A stretch of 36,514 nt of DNA from Balneolaceae bacterium (lineage in GTDB: Bacteria; Bacteroidota; Rhodothermia; Balneolales; Cyclonatronaceae), in NCBI GenBank assembly GCA_007694035.1, contig RECM01000218.1:1-36514 (forward strand). The letters run 5' to 3'. Shown piece after piece: positions 1 to 9,024 of this stretch. Numbering within the stretch: the first letter of the stretch is position 1; each line of letters opens with the position of its first letter. A program made the position numbers and the translations under genes. Below the pieces are notes generated by a model, which was not told the DNA's origin, did no database searches, and worked only from the letters and a program-made list of their open reading frames with translations.

Positions 1-98
1 GCGGACTTCTGGAAAAAGGATTGGTACAATACCTGTATCCGGAAACACCGCGGCATCCGGGGCAGAAGTATGTTTTGAAGAAAAAAGAGCAGAAATAG
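1..98 (+). pseudogene. C-terminal tail of a RecG-like/Fic-type winged-helix protein (cut by window edge)
   Basis: An open frame from base 3 to a TAG at 96-98 encodes about 31 residues containing YLYPETPRHPGQKYVL. This resembles the terminal winged-helix segment of Fic-family and RecG-like (AlbA_2/HATPase_c_4) proteins, which typically read GLIE..IPDKPxxxxQKYRLT. The upstream part lies outside the window, so it may be the end of an intact gene rather than a remnant. A second, diverged copy of the same segment lies on the other side of the AbiE pair (2098-2412). The assignment rests on this short motif only. Confidence 0.4.
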
Positions 99-341
99 AA
101 AAAACCTATGATAACTATTTTCCACACTGCCGACCTCAATTTGGGCTTCCGCTTCAAAAGTCATCCTGAATAATTAATAGCAAACGGGGAAACCGGCTGT
201 CAGGTGGCAAAAGAAGTCTTTAAAAATGATATGAACCTACCAAGAAGTTTAAAAAAGTTTCATATAATTGGGTTAAAATCAATTAATATGCACAATAATA
301 AACAAAGCTTATCATCTTGTCGGTTTGAAATAGTTTCGATA

Positions 342-360
342 AATTGGTCATTAGTCAATT
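342..360. promoter_or_regulatory. Short inverted repeat upstream of abiEi (candidate operator)
   Basis: AATTG at 342-346 and CAATT at 356-360 form a 5-bp inverted repeat with a 9-nt spacer, ending 21 bp before the abiEi ATG. AbiEi-family antitoxins are known to bind inverted repeats in their own promoter. The arms are short and AT-rich, so chance is quite possible. I see no other feature between 99 and 341, which is AT-rich intergenic sequence. Confidence 0.22.
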
Positions 361-381
361 AATAGACACCAAAATAAACGA

Positions 382-1167
382 ATGGCGACCAATCAAAAGA
401 ATAACAAACTCAATAAACTCCTTTCGTACTGGAAAGATGGGGTAGTATATACTTCCCCCTGGTTATCTGAAAATGGCTACACGCCGGATATGCTTTTTGG
501 TTATAAAAAAAGCAACTGGGTGAAGTCGATAGGCAGGGGTGCGTATGTAAAAGCGCAAGATGAACCCCTGTGGGAAGGAGCCGTACATGCTTTGCAAAAT
601 CAGCTTAAATATTCCATACACGTTGGTGGGGAAACAGCATTAGAGTTGCAGGGAGTTCGTCATAATGTAAGTCCTCGCCTGAACGAATGTCATCTGTATA
701 GCCCTTCAAAAAGAAAGCTTCCGGCCTGGTTTACTTCTTATGATTGGGGGGTTGAGATAAAGCTGCATATATCTACTTTGTTCGGGGAAAAAGAACCGGG
801 AATAAAATCGATGGAGTTAAAAAATAGTGTACCCATACTATTGGCTGAACCGGAGCGTGCTATACTGGAGTTACTCTCTCATGTGAATTCAAAGGCAACG
901 TTTTTGAAGGGTTGGCACCTGATAGAAGGAATGATGACTTTAAGGCCGGATTTAGTCCAAAGTCTTTTACGAAGCTGCAAATCAGTAAAGGTAAAACGTT
1001 TGTTTTTATTCATGGCCGAGAACAATGAGTTGCCCTGGTACGAAAAATTAAAGATTAGTGAAATAGATCTCGGTTCAGGGAAAAGAACGATAGTGAAAAA
1101 TGGGAAACTGGATAGTAAGTTTAAGATTACTGTACCGGAAGAGATTATAGCAGAATCATGGATATAA
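382..1167 (+). CDS. abiEi: AbiEi-type antitoxin / transcriptional repressor (type IV toxin-antitoxin)
   Basis: This 261-residue protein is the likely antitoxin of an AbiE phage-defence pair. Residues about 9-60 look like the AbiEi_3 N-terminal winged helix, with a short helix-strand pattern followed by SIGRGAYVKA. The middle contains the family-typical SIHVGGETALELQG stretch at about 77-90, and the rest matches the C-terminal AbiEi domain in length and layout. In characterised systems AbiEi represses its own operon and counteracts the nucleotidyltransferase AbiEii without a stable complex. The gene overlaps abiEii by 10 bp, consistent with translational coupling. It and its partner look more AT-rich than the later genes, in keeping with horizontal acquisition. 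Family assignment is fairly secure; the phage target is unknown. Confidence 0.85.
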   Translation: MATNQKNNKLNKLLSYWKDGVVYTSPWLSENGYTPDMLFGYKKSNWVKSIGRGAYVKAQDEPLWEGAVHALQNQLKYSIHVGGETALELQGVRHNVSPRLNECHLYSPSKRKLPAWFTSYDWGVEIKLHISTLFGEKEPGIKSMELKNSVPILLAEPERAILELLSHVNSKATFLKGWHLIEGMMTLRPDLVQSLLRSCKSVKVKRLFLFMAENNELPWYEKLKISEIDLGSGKRTIVKNGKLDSKFKITVPEEIIAESWI

Positions 1168-2072
1168 GAGAGACCCTATACTATAAACAGGTCGACCTGC
1201 TGTTAAACATTCTGCCACTCGTTTCAAGAATTGAGGATTTTGCTTTGAAGGGAGGTACTGCTATAAATCTATTTGTTCAGGATTTCCCACGTTTATCGGT
1301 CGATATTGATTTGACATACCTCCCAATACAGGACCGGAAAACGACGCTGGAGCGTATAGATAGCCATCTGAAAGAAATAGGAGATAGATGCCAACAGTAT
1401 CTGCAGGGTGTAGAAATGAATTACAAAGAAAAACAGGGCCTTTCTTATGGTTTGATAGTAAATCGCAAAGAAATTGTTGTAAAGATTGAGCCGAATTCAA
1501 CAATACGAGGTTCGGTATTTCCGGCAATTACGCTTCCACTTGCAAAAAAACTGGTGGAGATGTTTGAAAGAACAATGGAGATAAGAACATTGTCGGTTGA
1601 AGATCTTTATGGAGGGAAACTCTGTGCTGCATTAGACCGCCAGCATCCAAGAGATCTGTTCGATATTTATCATCTGTATAGAAATGTAGGAATCACAGAT
1701 AGAATAAGACAAGCGTTTATCGTCTATCTCTTAAGTCATAACCGTCCGATAGCGGAGTTGCTCAATCCACAATTAAAAGACGATCTTGGTAAAACATTTC
1801 AGGAATCATTTGAAGGTATGGCTTTTGATCCTGTGCCACTGGATAATATGGTGGAAACCTGGAAAGCGGTTGTCCACACGTTGAATAACGATTTTACTGA
1901 TGAAGAACGGGAGTTTATACTCAGCTTTAAACGAAAATCGCCCAAATGGGATCTGTTTCCTGTCAAAGAGATTCGGTACCTGCCGGCAATCCAATGGAAA
2001 ATGATGAACCTGGAAAAAATGAGTTCTAAAAAGCATAAAACTGCCTGCGAAAAACTGGAGCGTGTACTCTGA
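1158..2072 (+). CDS. abiEii: AbiEii/AbiGii-type nucleotidyltransferase toxin
   Basis: This 304-residue protein is the toxin partner of the preceding gene. The nucleotidyltransferase motif is plain: GGT at residues 32-34 in KGGTAINLF, followed by RLSVDIDLTY with the metal-binding Asp pair D49 and D51. Downstream, GGKLCAALDR carries K154, and HPRDLFDIYHL carries D166 and D169, as in AbiEii/MenA-like toxins. Family members transfer nucleotides to RNA such as tRNA acceptor ends, or bind GTP, to block growth during phage infection. All key residues are present, so the toxin appears intact. The ATG overlaps the end of abiEi by 10 bp. After the stop, the sequence passes within 25 bp into a gene remnant. 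Confidence 0.88.
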   Translation: MDIRETLYYKQVDLLLNILPLVSRIEDFALKGGTAINLFVQDFPRLSVDIDLTYLPIQDRKTTLERIDSHLKEIGDRCQQYLQGVEMNYKEKQGLSYGLIVNRKEIVVKIEPNSTIRGSVFPAITLPLAKKLVEMFERTMEIRTLSVEDLYGGKLCAALDRQHPRDLFDIYHLYRNVGITDRIRQAFIVYLLSHNRPIAELLNPQLKDDLGKTFQESFEGMAFDPVPLDNMVETWKAVVHTLNNDFTDEEREFILSFKRKSPKWDLFPVKEIRYLPAIQWKMMNLEKMSSKKHKTACEKLERVL

Positions 2073-2097
2073 GATTGAATCAAAACGGGAGAAATAA

Positions 2098-2412
2098 TCA
2101 CCTGGCACTGAGCCTGAATTTATTGAAGGTGATGTATATATAGCTATTATTCCGATTAAAACCGGACAAGCTGCTAGTGAAGTAGACGGGGAGGTTCAAA
2201 AAGTATTGAGCACATTACAACGAGAAAAGAAATTAACAGAATTAATGAATGCTCTCAATTTAAGTCACAGGGAAAATTTTAAAGGCAATTACCTGGAACC
2301 TGCCATGAAAGCAGGGCTGATAGAAATGACTTACCCGGACAGCCCCAACCACCCAAATCAGAAATACCGGCTCACGGCAGAGGGTAATAAGCTGAAGAAG
2401 ATTTACAAATAG
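2098..2412 (+). pseudogene. C-terminal remnant of a RecG-like ATP-binding (AlbA_2/HATPase_c_4) winged-helix protein
   Basis: After an in-frame TAA at 2095-2097 the frame reads open to 2412. It starts at about PGTEPEFIEGDVYIAIIPIK and continues into a winged-helix segment with LNLSHRENFKGNYL and GLIEMTYPDSPNHPNQKYRL. This is the usual order at the C-terminus of RecG-like transcriptional regulators: the last strands of the HATPase_c_4 domain, then the winged helix. The N-terminal AlbA_2 and most of the ATPase domain are missing and there is no start codon in the right place. A TTG at 2206 could in principle initiate a 68-residue winged-helix peptide, but nothing supports this. I therefore call it a truncated gene. 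Confidence 0.6.
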
Positions 2413-2542
2413 GTACTGTCATAAACATTTCCGGGCTCATCAATGGTAAAATGCTTTTCCAAATGGACAGGTATCAATGATGTTTGAACAGCCGGAACAA
2501 TTTATTATATGTTAAGGATGGGGAAAGTTATATTTTTGCATC

Positions 2543-5500
2543 ATGACGAACGAGCCAAATTGTAATATTCATCATCACCTGAGAAAGATATTCCTCCTGT
2601 CAATTGGTCTTTTCTTTTTTCAGCCATGTCAGGCCCGGCAAATCTTATCCAATCCGCAATTGCCAAGAACGGCAGTGGAGTTTAAGGATATGCTTGACAG
2701 GGGGTTCTACAGGTATACGGTACCGTTTAATAGTGGCAGCTATGATCTGGTGTTCAGCCAGGATGAGCCCATTTTCCTGCCTATTGGTTTACGCATTATG
2801 TTCGAAGAACCCGATGGTGTTGCAGTTGAAAACAATCAAACCACAATTAATTTTGAGAACATAACATTCACTGGTAATAATGAATACAGTATGGAGTTCA
2901 TGCTGCATCATCCGGTGATTTTTAGTGTGAAAAATGTGAGGTTTATTAATACGGGGCGTTTGTGGTTCAGGCATGGGTTTGAGTCAAACATGTATATGGA
3001 AGATCAGCAATCATCCATAACGCTTGATGGCAATTACATCGAAAATTTAAACTACAGGCAGGAACCTTATTATTCGGCAGTCCTGTTCATGCGCCACAGA
3101 GGGATGGACGATCCTGAACCCATACCGGTCGCACTTAATAATATTACACTTATTAACAATCATGTAAATATTAAAAGAGATGCTGAAGCATCCAACTATG
3201 TCGATGATGATTTCTACATCAAACGCACATTCACCAGTGGAGTCCATTTCAACCGTACAACCAACAGGGACTATATTAACAATGTCAGATTTGAGAACAA
3301 TATAATTGAAGCCAATAATGCACCGGGGTATGACACGCCTGTCTGGGCATTTAATCTTGAAAACAGAGGATTTACTGGTACAGATTATACCAACTACCTG
3401 TACGATCATCTGTTCGAAAAAAACACAAACTTCTATTTTAATAACAATACGATAAAGACTCAGTCGAAGTATCAGAGCGGGGCGGTATTTTTTATGGGGC
3501 CTTTTACCGGGCTCGAATTCAAAAATAATGTGGTTGAGGGTTTTAAACGGTACCAGATTCATAACTGTCCGGAGGCGGACGAAAGCTTATGCGAAAATTA
3601 CCGCTGGGGTACTGAAGCCAGGCCTGTGGTAGTATTTTACGGGGCCCGTATAACCGAGAATTCAAACAGTATCCGGAATATTGTAGCGGAATCGAATACC
3701 ATAAGAACCGGCAGCAGCGGCTTCAGGATAAATGGTACAGTGAACGGTATTTTCAGGAATAACACCATTTACATGGAGGAGGAAATTGAACTTCCTCCCT
3801 TTTATAATAACAGGAATTATGTTCCAATCAGCGATCGAAGTGCTTTAATTGTATCAAGCGGCCACGCATGGGATGCCAAATACAAGGCAAGGAATATACT
3901 TATCGAAAACAACACCATTTACGGAAACAACCACGACAATGTAGCTGCAATCAGGCTGTTTCACGGTACTGACCTGACCGTTACGAACAACCGTATTTAT
4001 GATATTTCAAGTTACGGAATCCATCACGAGAGTTCCGTAACCTGGGCCGATGAGCATTATGTCGGCACTATTGAAATCTCTGATAATATCATTACTACAT
4101 CCCGGCTATTCAGTGAAATGAGTACTGCCAGAACACTGTATTTTTCATATCTCGATTCCTATGAGCACCTGCAATTAAATAATTTCACTCCTCCGGCAAT
4201 GATAAGCTTTTCACGTTTGGTTACGGAAGATAAAATTCATCAGATCCAAAATGAAAACATCATTATAACCAACAACACTATCAAAAAAAGAGATGTTGAT
4301 ACACTCCCGGTATTTTTTGAAAATGGGGTAATTTTGAAAAATGGTCAGCACAGGCCATTCTCAACATTCGATTCGTCCATCTTCAATCGAAATAATTATA
4401 TAGTGGGCCCCAACTATTACAATGAATTTGTAAGCGATGGGGTATGGTCTGAGGCGGGTTTACCTGATGGGAAATGGGTTACCGGAGATTTTAATGGCGA
4501 TGGCTTCACCGACATTCTGCGATCTACAAGCCCGGACCGCGGTGCTGAGGTATGGTTTGGCGGCGGTGAGTCATTTACTCCATATTATGCCGGTATATGG
4601 ACATCAGAACCTAATTTCGGGAAGTGGTATACAGGACGATTTACTCAAGCCGGGAAGGATGAACTTATGTCATTTGAAAGGCAGAGTAATGGGTCTGGTG
4701 TAATGCGAATTTACACACCCGTTTTATCGGACAGAACGAATTCCTGGAAGCTTTCTCTGACACAGGAGATGAATATGCAGGCACCAGCCCAAATGGAATG
4801 GGTTATTGGTGATGTAAACGGGAATGGATATTCCGATCTGATAAGGGCACTGTCTGAAAAAGGAGGGGCCGAAGTATTTTTGAATGATGGCAATGGTAAC
4901 TTCATCAATTCCGGTGTGTGGCTGGATGATGCTGTTAACAACCAGGGGAAATGGTATACGGGCGATTTTAATGGTGATGGGGCCGATGATCTGCTCAGTA
5001 AGATCAATGAACATGGCGGGGCCTATATTTTTTATTCTGATCCGGATAATGAGCGATTTGAACAGCCAATTATTATGAACCAGGCTGGAATTGCCGGCGA
5101 CTGGATTATCGGGGATTTTAGTGGTGACGGATTTTCGGATGTGTTACGCCCCCGGTTCACTGACAGTAAAGGGAATGCACATGATATGCGGATATGGTTC
5201 GGGTACAATCTGGTTCACCCGGCTAATAGCAGTGGTTTTCATGATGGAGAAATTTGGTCAATTGAAGATGTAAAATCCGATTGGTATACAGGGAACTTCA
5301 TAAATAACGGAAGATCGGATCTGATGACCACAAGAAATCAAAACAGTGGTGGTGCGTTGGTGTTTGTCAATAATATGGTGAGGCCCGAACCCGCTATGTA
5401 TAACGATGAAAACTTGCCGGCTGGCGTATCGACTACAGGCCATATTACTGAGCCCATAACAGAGGTTGAGTTATTTCAGAATTATCCCAATCCTTTTAAC

Positions 5501-5722
5501 CCGGTAACGAATATAATCTACAGATTACCGCGTGAGGGTAATGTTAGACTAACAGTATATGCCATTACAGGTCAGCGTCTGCTCAGCCTTGTTGATGAAT
5601 ACCAGTACCCCGGCACGTATACGATTACAGCCGATGCAGGTACATTGGCATCCGGCGTGTATATATACAGATTGCAGCTTGGAAATGAAGTAAGAACCAG
5701 GAAATTTACGGTTATTAAATAG
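2543..5722 (+). CDS. T9SS-exported surface protein: parallel beta-helix plus FG-GAP/VCBS repeats
   Basis: This 1059-residue protein has a signal peptide (about 1-31, ending QPCQA). A long segment (about 80-620) is rich in NNTI/NNxI/ENNTIYGNN-type turns typical of right-handed parallel beta-helix repeats (PbH1). Residues about 635-960 carry FG-GAP/VCBS-like units with calcium-loop motifs such as DFNGDGFTD (649-657), DVNGNGYSD, DFNGDGADD and DFSGDGFSD, each preceded by GKW or DW. The last 80 residues start with FQNYPNPFNPVTN and end in RKFTVIK, the type IX secretion sorting domain. It is therefore expected on the surface or released. Beta-helix folds often bind or cleave polysaccharides. With the export locus next door, a role in handling the exopolysaccharide is a reasonable inference, but no catalytic residues can be named. 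It converges on wzx with a 19-bp gap. Confidence 0.8.
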   Translation: MTNEPNCNIHHHLRKIFLLSIGLFFFQPCQARQILSNPQLPRTAVEFKDMLDRGFYRYTVPFNSGSYDLVFSQDEPIFLPIGLRIMFEEPDGVAVENNQTTINFENITFTGNNEYSMEFMLHHPVIFSVKNVRFINTGRLWFRHGFESNMYMEDQQSSITLDGNYIENLNYRQEPYYSAVLFMRHRGMDDPEPIPVALNNITLINNHVNIKRDAEASNYVDDDFYIKRTFTSGVHFNRTTNRDYINNVRFENNIIEANNAPGYDTPVWAFNLENRGFTGTDYTNYLYDHLFEKNTNFYFNNNTIKTQSKYQSGAVFFMGPFTGLEFKNNVVEGFKRYQIHNCPEADESLCENYRWGTEARPVVVFYGARITENSNSIRNIVAESNTIRTGSSGFRINGTVNGIFRNNTIYMEEEIELPPFYNNRNYVPISDRSALIVSSGHAWDAKYKARNILIENNTIYGNNHDNVAAIRLFHGTDLTVTNNRIYDISSYGIHHESSVTWADEHYVGTIEISDNIITTSRLFSEMSTARTLYFSYLDSYEHLQLNNFTPPAMISFSRLVTEDKIHQIQNENIIITNNTIKKRDVDTLPVFFENGVILKNGQHRPFSTFDSSIFNRNNYIVGPNYYNEFVSDGVWSEAGLPDGKWVTGDFNGDGFTDILRSTSPDRGAEVWFGGGESFTPYYAGIWTSEPNFGKWYTGRFTQAGKDELMSFERQSNGSGVMRIYTPVLSDRTNSWKLSLTQEMNMQAPAQMEWVIGDVNGNGYSDLIRALSEKGGAEVFLNDGNGNFINSGVWLDDAVNNQGKWYTGDFNGDGADDLLSKINEHGGAYIFYSDPDNERFEQPIIMNQAGIAGDWIIGDFSGDGFSDVLRPRFTDSKGNAHDMRIWFGYNLVHPANSSGFHDGEIWSIEDVKSDWYTGNFINNGRSDLMTTRNQNSGGALVFVNNMVRPEPAMYNDENLPAGVSTTGHITEPITEVELFQNYPNPFNPVTNIIYRLPREGNVRLTVYAITGQRLLSLVDEYQYPGTYTITADAGTLASGVYIYRLQLGNEVRTRKFTVIK

Positions 5723-5741
5723 TTTTGAATGAGGCTGTCGT

Positions 5742-7055
5742 TTAGTTACCGGAAGCAGCTTCCCGGTTGATCCCTTTGGTTAGTTTGAGCAACCAGCGTA
5801 TATAGAAAATCATCATCAGCATGGTTGCCGCGCTGTAACCGGCCACAGCTATGATGGGATCAAGTAAGTAAATACCTGCCGAGAGGGCGCTGATCCTTAG
5901 CACGATAAAAATCAGTTCAAACTGAAATGCTTCTTTCTGCTTGTTCAGGAGCGCTGTAATAAAAATGGTAGGCGATACGATGAATACCATAAAAAAAGCC
6001 GGACTGAAAAAGCGCGCGTATCGGCCGGCTTCTGTCCAGTCGCTGCCCAGAACGAATGTGAATATTTCCGGCCCCCAGATGGCCAGCAGGCTAAACGGCA
6101 CAAAACCGAGCAGGGTCAGCGCAAAATAGAGCTTGAGCGTGAACGAGTAAATATTACCGCCCTTCCGGTACATCTCGGAAATCGTCTGGCTGTAAACCTG
6201 GCCTATGGATGTTGATATGAGCATTACAGGTGCCTGTACGATTCGGAAAGCCATCAGGTAGAGCCCGGCGATGGCCTCGCTCAGAAAACGGTTTAACAGT
6301 ACGATAGGGATCTGTACAGCTAAAGCATTGGTAAGGGCATGAGGCGCGTTGTGTTTCGGGAAATCGATATAGGTGACGGCAAGCTGTTTCATCAACGGTT
6401 TACTGTAGGGTTCTTCTTCCACAAATGCCGATCTGTTCCATAAACGAAGGGTGAGAACATGGGCCATAATGGCCAGAATGGACCCGAATATCAGACCGGT
6501 AACCGTGTAGCCTAATAAACCCAATCCAATTTGTGCAATTGCCAGTACGATGCTGTATACAATCTTGCCGGATGCGATGATATTGTAGTGCTTGTCGCGG
6601 TTGAGCCGGTACGAATAGACCTGAAGCAGGGCCAGGCTTATAATGGAAAGGGGCAGCAGCATCAGTAGCCAGGCGATAGGCTCCACCGAAAACAGGGATG
6701 CGATCTGCTGATGAAATAGCAGTACGACAAGAAAGGTAATCAACCCGGCACCCAGCGTAAGCATCTCGGCGAGCCGGGTGAGGTGGTTTGCTTCGCGTTT
6801 GGTGTCAGGCAGCAGAATGGCCAGTTCGTACCGGCCGGTAACAAAAACAGCGGTGACCATGGCAACCGCATAATAGACCCCGAACCAGCCGAATTCGGCC
6901 GGAGTATACAGGCGGGACAGAAGGGGTAATACCAGGAACGGGATTGCCTGTGCAATTCCGGTGCCTCCGGCCAGTTTTGTTATGTTCGTAACAAAATCGG
7001 ACTTGCGAACCAGCTGGCCGAAAATGGAGGCGAATAATCCCTTCAGTTCGTTCAA
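5742..7055 (-). CDS. wzx: Wzx-type polysaccharide flippase (MATE/MOP superfamily)
   Basis: This 437-residue, strongly hydrophobic protein has about twelve predicted membrane spans. It begins with an amphipathic stretch, then KLAGGTGIAQAIPFLVLPLL and SRLYTPAEFGWFGVYY, the classic N-terminus of O-antigen/capsule flippases (Polysacc_synt family). Family members move undecaprenyl-linked repeat units across the inner membrane before Wzy polymerisation. Wzy and Wzz candidates in the same window support this. The frame opens at a TTG (complement of 7053-7055); no ATG fits, so the exact start is uncertain. It is transcribed away from the epimerase gene, with about 200 bp of shared upstream DNA. No frameshift is visible. 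Confidence 0.85.
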   Translation of the reverse strand: MNELKGLFASIFGQLVRKSDFVTNITKLAGGTGIAQAIPFLVLPLLSRLYTPAEFGWFGVYYAVAMVTAVFVTGRYELAILLPDTKREANHLTRLAEMLTLGAGLITFLVVLLFHQQIASLFSVEPIAWLLMLLPLSIISLALLQVYSYRLNRDKHYNIIASGKIVYSIVLAIAQIGLGLLGYTVTGLIFGSILAIMAHVLTLRLWNRSAFVEEEPYSKPLMKQLAVTYIDFPKHNAPHALTNALAVQIPIVLLNRFLSEAIAGLYLMAFRIVQAPVMLISTSIGQVYSQTISEMYRKGGNIYSFTLKLYFALTLLGFVPFSLLAIWGPEIFTFVLGSDWTEAGRYARFFSPAFFMVFIVSPTIFITALLNKQKEAFQFELIFIVLRISALSAGIYLLDPIIAVAGYSAATMLMMIFYIRWLLKLTKGINREAASGN

Positions 7056-7261
7056 ATGTTCAGTTATTGAGGTTGCTGGAAATTGGATGAGTAAAGTAAA
7101 ATAAAATCTGATCGGATACCGTGTGGATTTTCAGGCAAACCCTGCGGTTTTGGGTTTAACATTGCACTATAAAGCCTTAATATGGGCAACCGGATAATCA
7201 GAAGAATGTTCTGAGGTTTACACAACCGTTAGCTACCAACCAGATTACGAGCCGTTAAGCA

Positions 7262-8323
7262 ATGAAAAAAATCCTCTCCATCGTTGGGGCGCGTCCCCAG
7301 TTTATAAAACTGGCACCTCTGTCGCGCCGTATCCGCGAACACGTTACGGAAATCATTGTCCATACAGGCCAGCACTTCGACAAACAGATGTCGGACGCCT
7401 TTTTTACCGATCTGAACATCCCGGCGCCTGATTATAACCTGAACATCGGGTCGGGCTCGCACGGTCAGCAGACCGGGAATATGCTTATGGCCATCGAGGA
7501 GGTACTTCAAAAAGAGAACCCGGCCCTGGTGGTGGTATTCGGCGACACCAACTCCACGCTTGCCGGCGCGCTGGCCGCGGCAAAGCTGCACATACCGGTG
7601 GTGCACATCGAGGCAGGCCTGCGCAGTTTCAACCGCACCATGCCCGAAGAGATCAACCGCATTGCCACCGACCACATCAGCGATTACCTGTTCGCGCCCA
7701 CGGCCGCGGCCATGGTGAATATCGAAACGGAAGGCCTGACCGCCCGCAGCTTCCTCACCGGCGACATTATGGTCGACGCCCTGCTCGACAACATTGGCCG
7801 GGCGCGGGAAAGCTCCACCATACTACAATCCCTGAAACTGGAGCCGGAATCCTATACCCTGCTTACCCTGCACCGTCCCTATAATGTGGACGATCCGGCC
7901 AATCTCAGGGCCATCCTGGCGTTGCTGTCACGCACTGAAGAGCGTGTCGTTTTTCCGGTTCATCCCCGCACAAGAAATATCATTCGTGACAACGACATCC
8001 CGATTCCGGAAAACATCCGTACCACGGAGCCGGTGGGGTACCTCGATTTTCTCTATCTGCAGAGCCTGTCGCGCCGGGTGATCACCGATTCGGGCGGGAT
8101 ACAGAAAGAGGCCTACATCCTGCAGAAACCCTGCCTCACCCTGCGGCCTGAAACCGAATGGGTGGAAACGGTGGAGGCGGGATGGAACCGCCTTGTCGAT
8201 TATCAAGGGGAGGGTGCCGCGGATCAGATAAGCAGTTTTATGCCGCCGGTAGGGCATCCCGATCTGTTTGGCAGTGATGTGGCGGCCCGCATGACGGGGC
8301 ATATCCGGAATTGGCTGGGGTGA
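7262..8323 (+). CDS. wecB: UDP-N-acetyl-hexosamine 2-epimerase, WecB/WbpI type (non-hydrolysing)
   Basis: This 353-residue protein is expected to interconvert UDP-GlcNAc and UDP-ManNAc, or a diacetamido-uronic relative, in the cytoplasm to supply a sugar for the exopolysaccharide. Visible motifs are GARPQFIKLAPL (N-terminal nucleotide fold), GDTNSTLAGALAA, HIEAGLRSF, PEEINRIATDHISD with the catalytic acids, TLHRPYNVDD, and SGGIQKEAYILQKPC followed by LRPETEWVETVEAGW. The SGGIQKEAY plus TEWVE form is common in WbpI-like epimerases acting on UDP-2,3-diacetamido-glucuronate as well as in WecB, so the substrate cannot be fixed. The gene looks GC-richer than its flippase and VapBC neighbours. The ATG at 7262 gives the normal family length. 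Confidence 0.9.
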   Translation: MKKILSIVGARPQFIKLAPLSRRIREHVTEIIVHTGQHFDKQMSDAFFTDLNIPAPDYNLNIGSGSHGQQTGNMLMAIEEVLQKENPALVVVFGDTNSTLAGALAAAKLHIPVVHIEAGLRSFNRTMPEEINRIATDHISDYLFAPTAAAMVNIETEGLTARSFLTGDIMVDALLDNIGRARESSTILQSLKLEPESYTLLTLHRPYNVDDPANLRAILALLSRTEERVVFPVHPRTRNIIRDNDIPIPENIRTTEPVGYLDFLYLQSLSRRVITDSGGIQKEAYILQKPCLTLRPETEWVETVEAGWNRLVDYQGEGAADQISSFMPPVGHPDLFGSDVAARMTGHIRNWLG

Positions 8324-8371
8324 ATGAACCCGTAATTATAAAGGGATACCCGGATTTTGATTTTTCGATAG

Positions 8372-8401
8372 ATGTGTATAATTTGTCTATGTTATACACA
8401 T
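8372..8401. promoter_or_regulatory. vapBC operator: perfect 10-bp inverted repeat overlapping a TATAAT-like element
   Basis: ATGTGTATAA (8372-8381) and TTATACACAT (8392-8401) are exact reverse complements separated by 10 nt, ending 15 bp before the vapB ATG. A TATAAT hexamer at 8377-8382 sits in the left arm, so a bound repressor would occlude the promoter. VapB antitoxins, alone or with VapC, are known to bind such palindromes and autoregulate. The repeat is directly visible; the protein bound is inference. Confidence 0.65.
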
Positions 8402-8416
8402 AAATTTCTGTAAACA

Positions 8417-8611
8417 ATGAGAACAAATATAGTCATCGATGACGAATTAATGGACGAGGCCATGCAGTTGAGCCGGCTGAAAACCAAAAAGGATGTTGTT
8501 GAAGAAGCCCTGAAATTACTGGTTCAGCGTAAAAAGCAAGAGAAGATCAAAATGCTGAGAGGGAAGCTGAAGTGGACGGGTGATCTGGAAACCATGAGGG
8601 CAGACCCTTAA
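8417..8611 (+). CDS. vapB: VapB-type antitoxin
   Basis: This 64-residue protein starts MRTNIVIDDELMDEAM, the short DNA-binding ribbon-helix-helix of VapB antitoxins (VapB_antitoxin / DUF2191-like). KKDVVEEALKLLVQR forms the second helix. The basic, then Trp-containing tail (LKWTGDLETMR) is the part expected to wrap the toxin; LxWxGDL-type tails are common in this family. The stop codon overlaps the vapC ATG by one base (TAATG), giving translational coupling. A perfect inverted repeat upstream is the likely binding site. The pair interrupts the polysaccharide locus between the epimerase and the asparagine-synthase-like gene and looks like an independent insertion. Confidence 0.85.
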   Translation: MRTNIVIDDELMDEAMQLSRLKTKKDVVEEALKLLVQRKKQEKIKMLRGKLKWTGDLETMRADP

Positions 8612-9024
8612 TGATTCTTGTGGACACGAGTGTATGGATTGACTATTACAACGGTGTAGAATCCTGGCAGTGTGATATGCTGGACAAGGCGTTGTCTGAA
8701 GAACAAATTATTACGGGCGACATTATTTTGGCTGAAATTTTACAGGGTTTTGAAAAAGAACCAGATTTCATAAAAGCCAGACAGGCAATGGATCATTTGG
8801 TTTGTATACAGCTTGGAGGGAAAGAACTGGCTATACAAGCAGCAATAAATTTCCGGTTTTTGCGATCCAAAGGGGTAACCATCCGGAAGACAATTGATAT
8901 GCTTATAGGAACCTGGTGCATTGAGTCCGGTGCCGGATTATTACACAACGACAAGGATTTTGACAGGATGTCACGGTATTTGCCGTTACGCACAATTTCT
9001 GCTGATAACACTTACGGGAGGTGA
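8611..9024 (+). CDS. vapC: VapC-type PIN-domain ribonuclease toxin
   Basis: This 137-residue PIN protein is the toxin of the module. The acidic metal-binding residues of the family are all present: D5 in ILVDTSVWIDYY, E42 in LAEILQGF, D96 in KTIDMLIGTWC, and D114 or D116 in LHNDKDFDRM. PIN toxins cleave RNA, often initiator tRNA or rRNA loops, when the antitoxin is degraded. The length is standard and no lesion is visible, so the module may be active. It is encoded directly behind vapB with a one-base overlap. The target RNA cannot be read from sequence. Confidence 0.9.
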   Translation: MILVDTSVWIDYYNGVESWQCDMLDKALSEEQIITGDIILAEILQGFEKEPDFIKARQAMDHLVCIQLGGKELAIQAAINFRFLRSKGVTIRKTIDMLIGTWCIESGAGLLHNDKDFDRMSRYLPLRTISADNTYGR

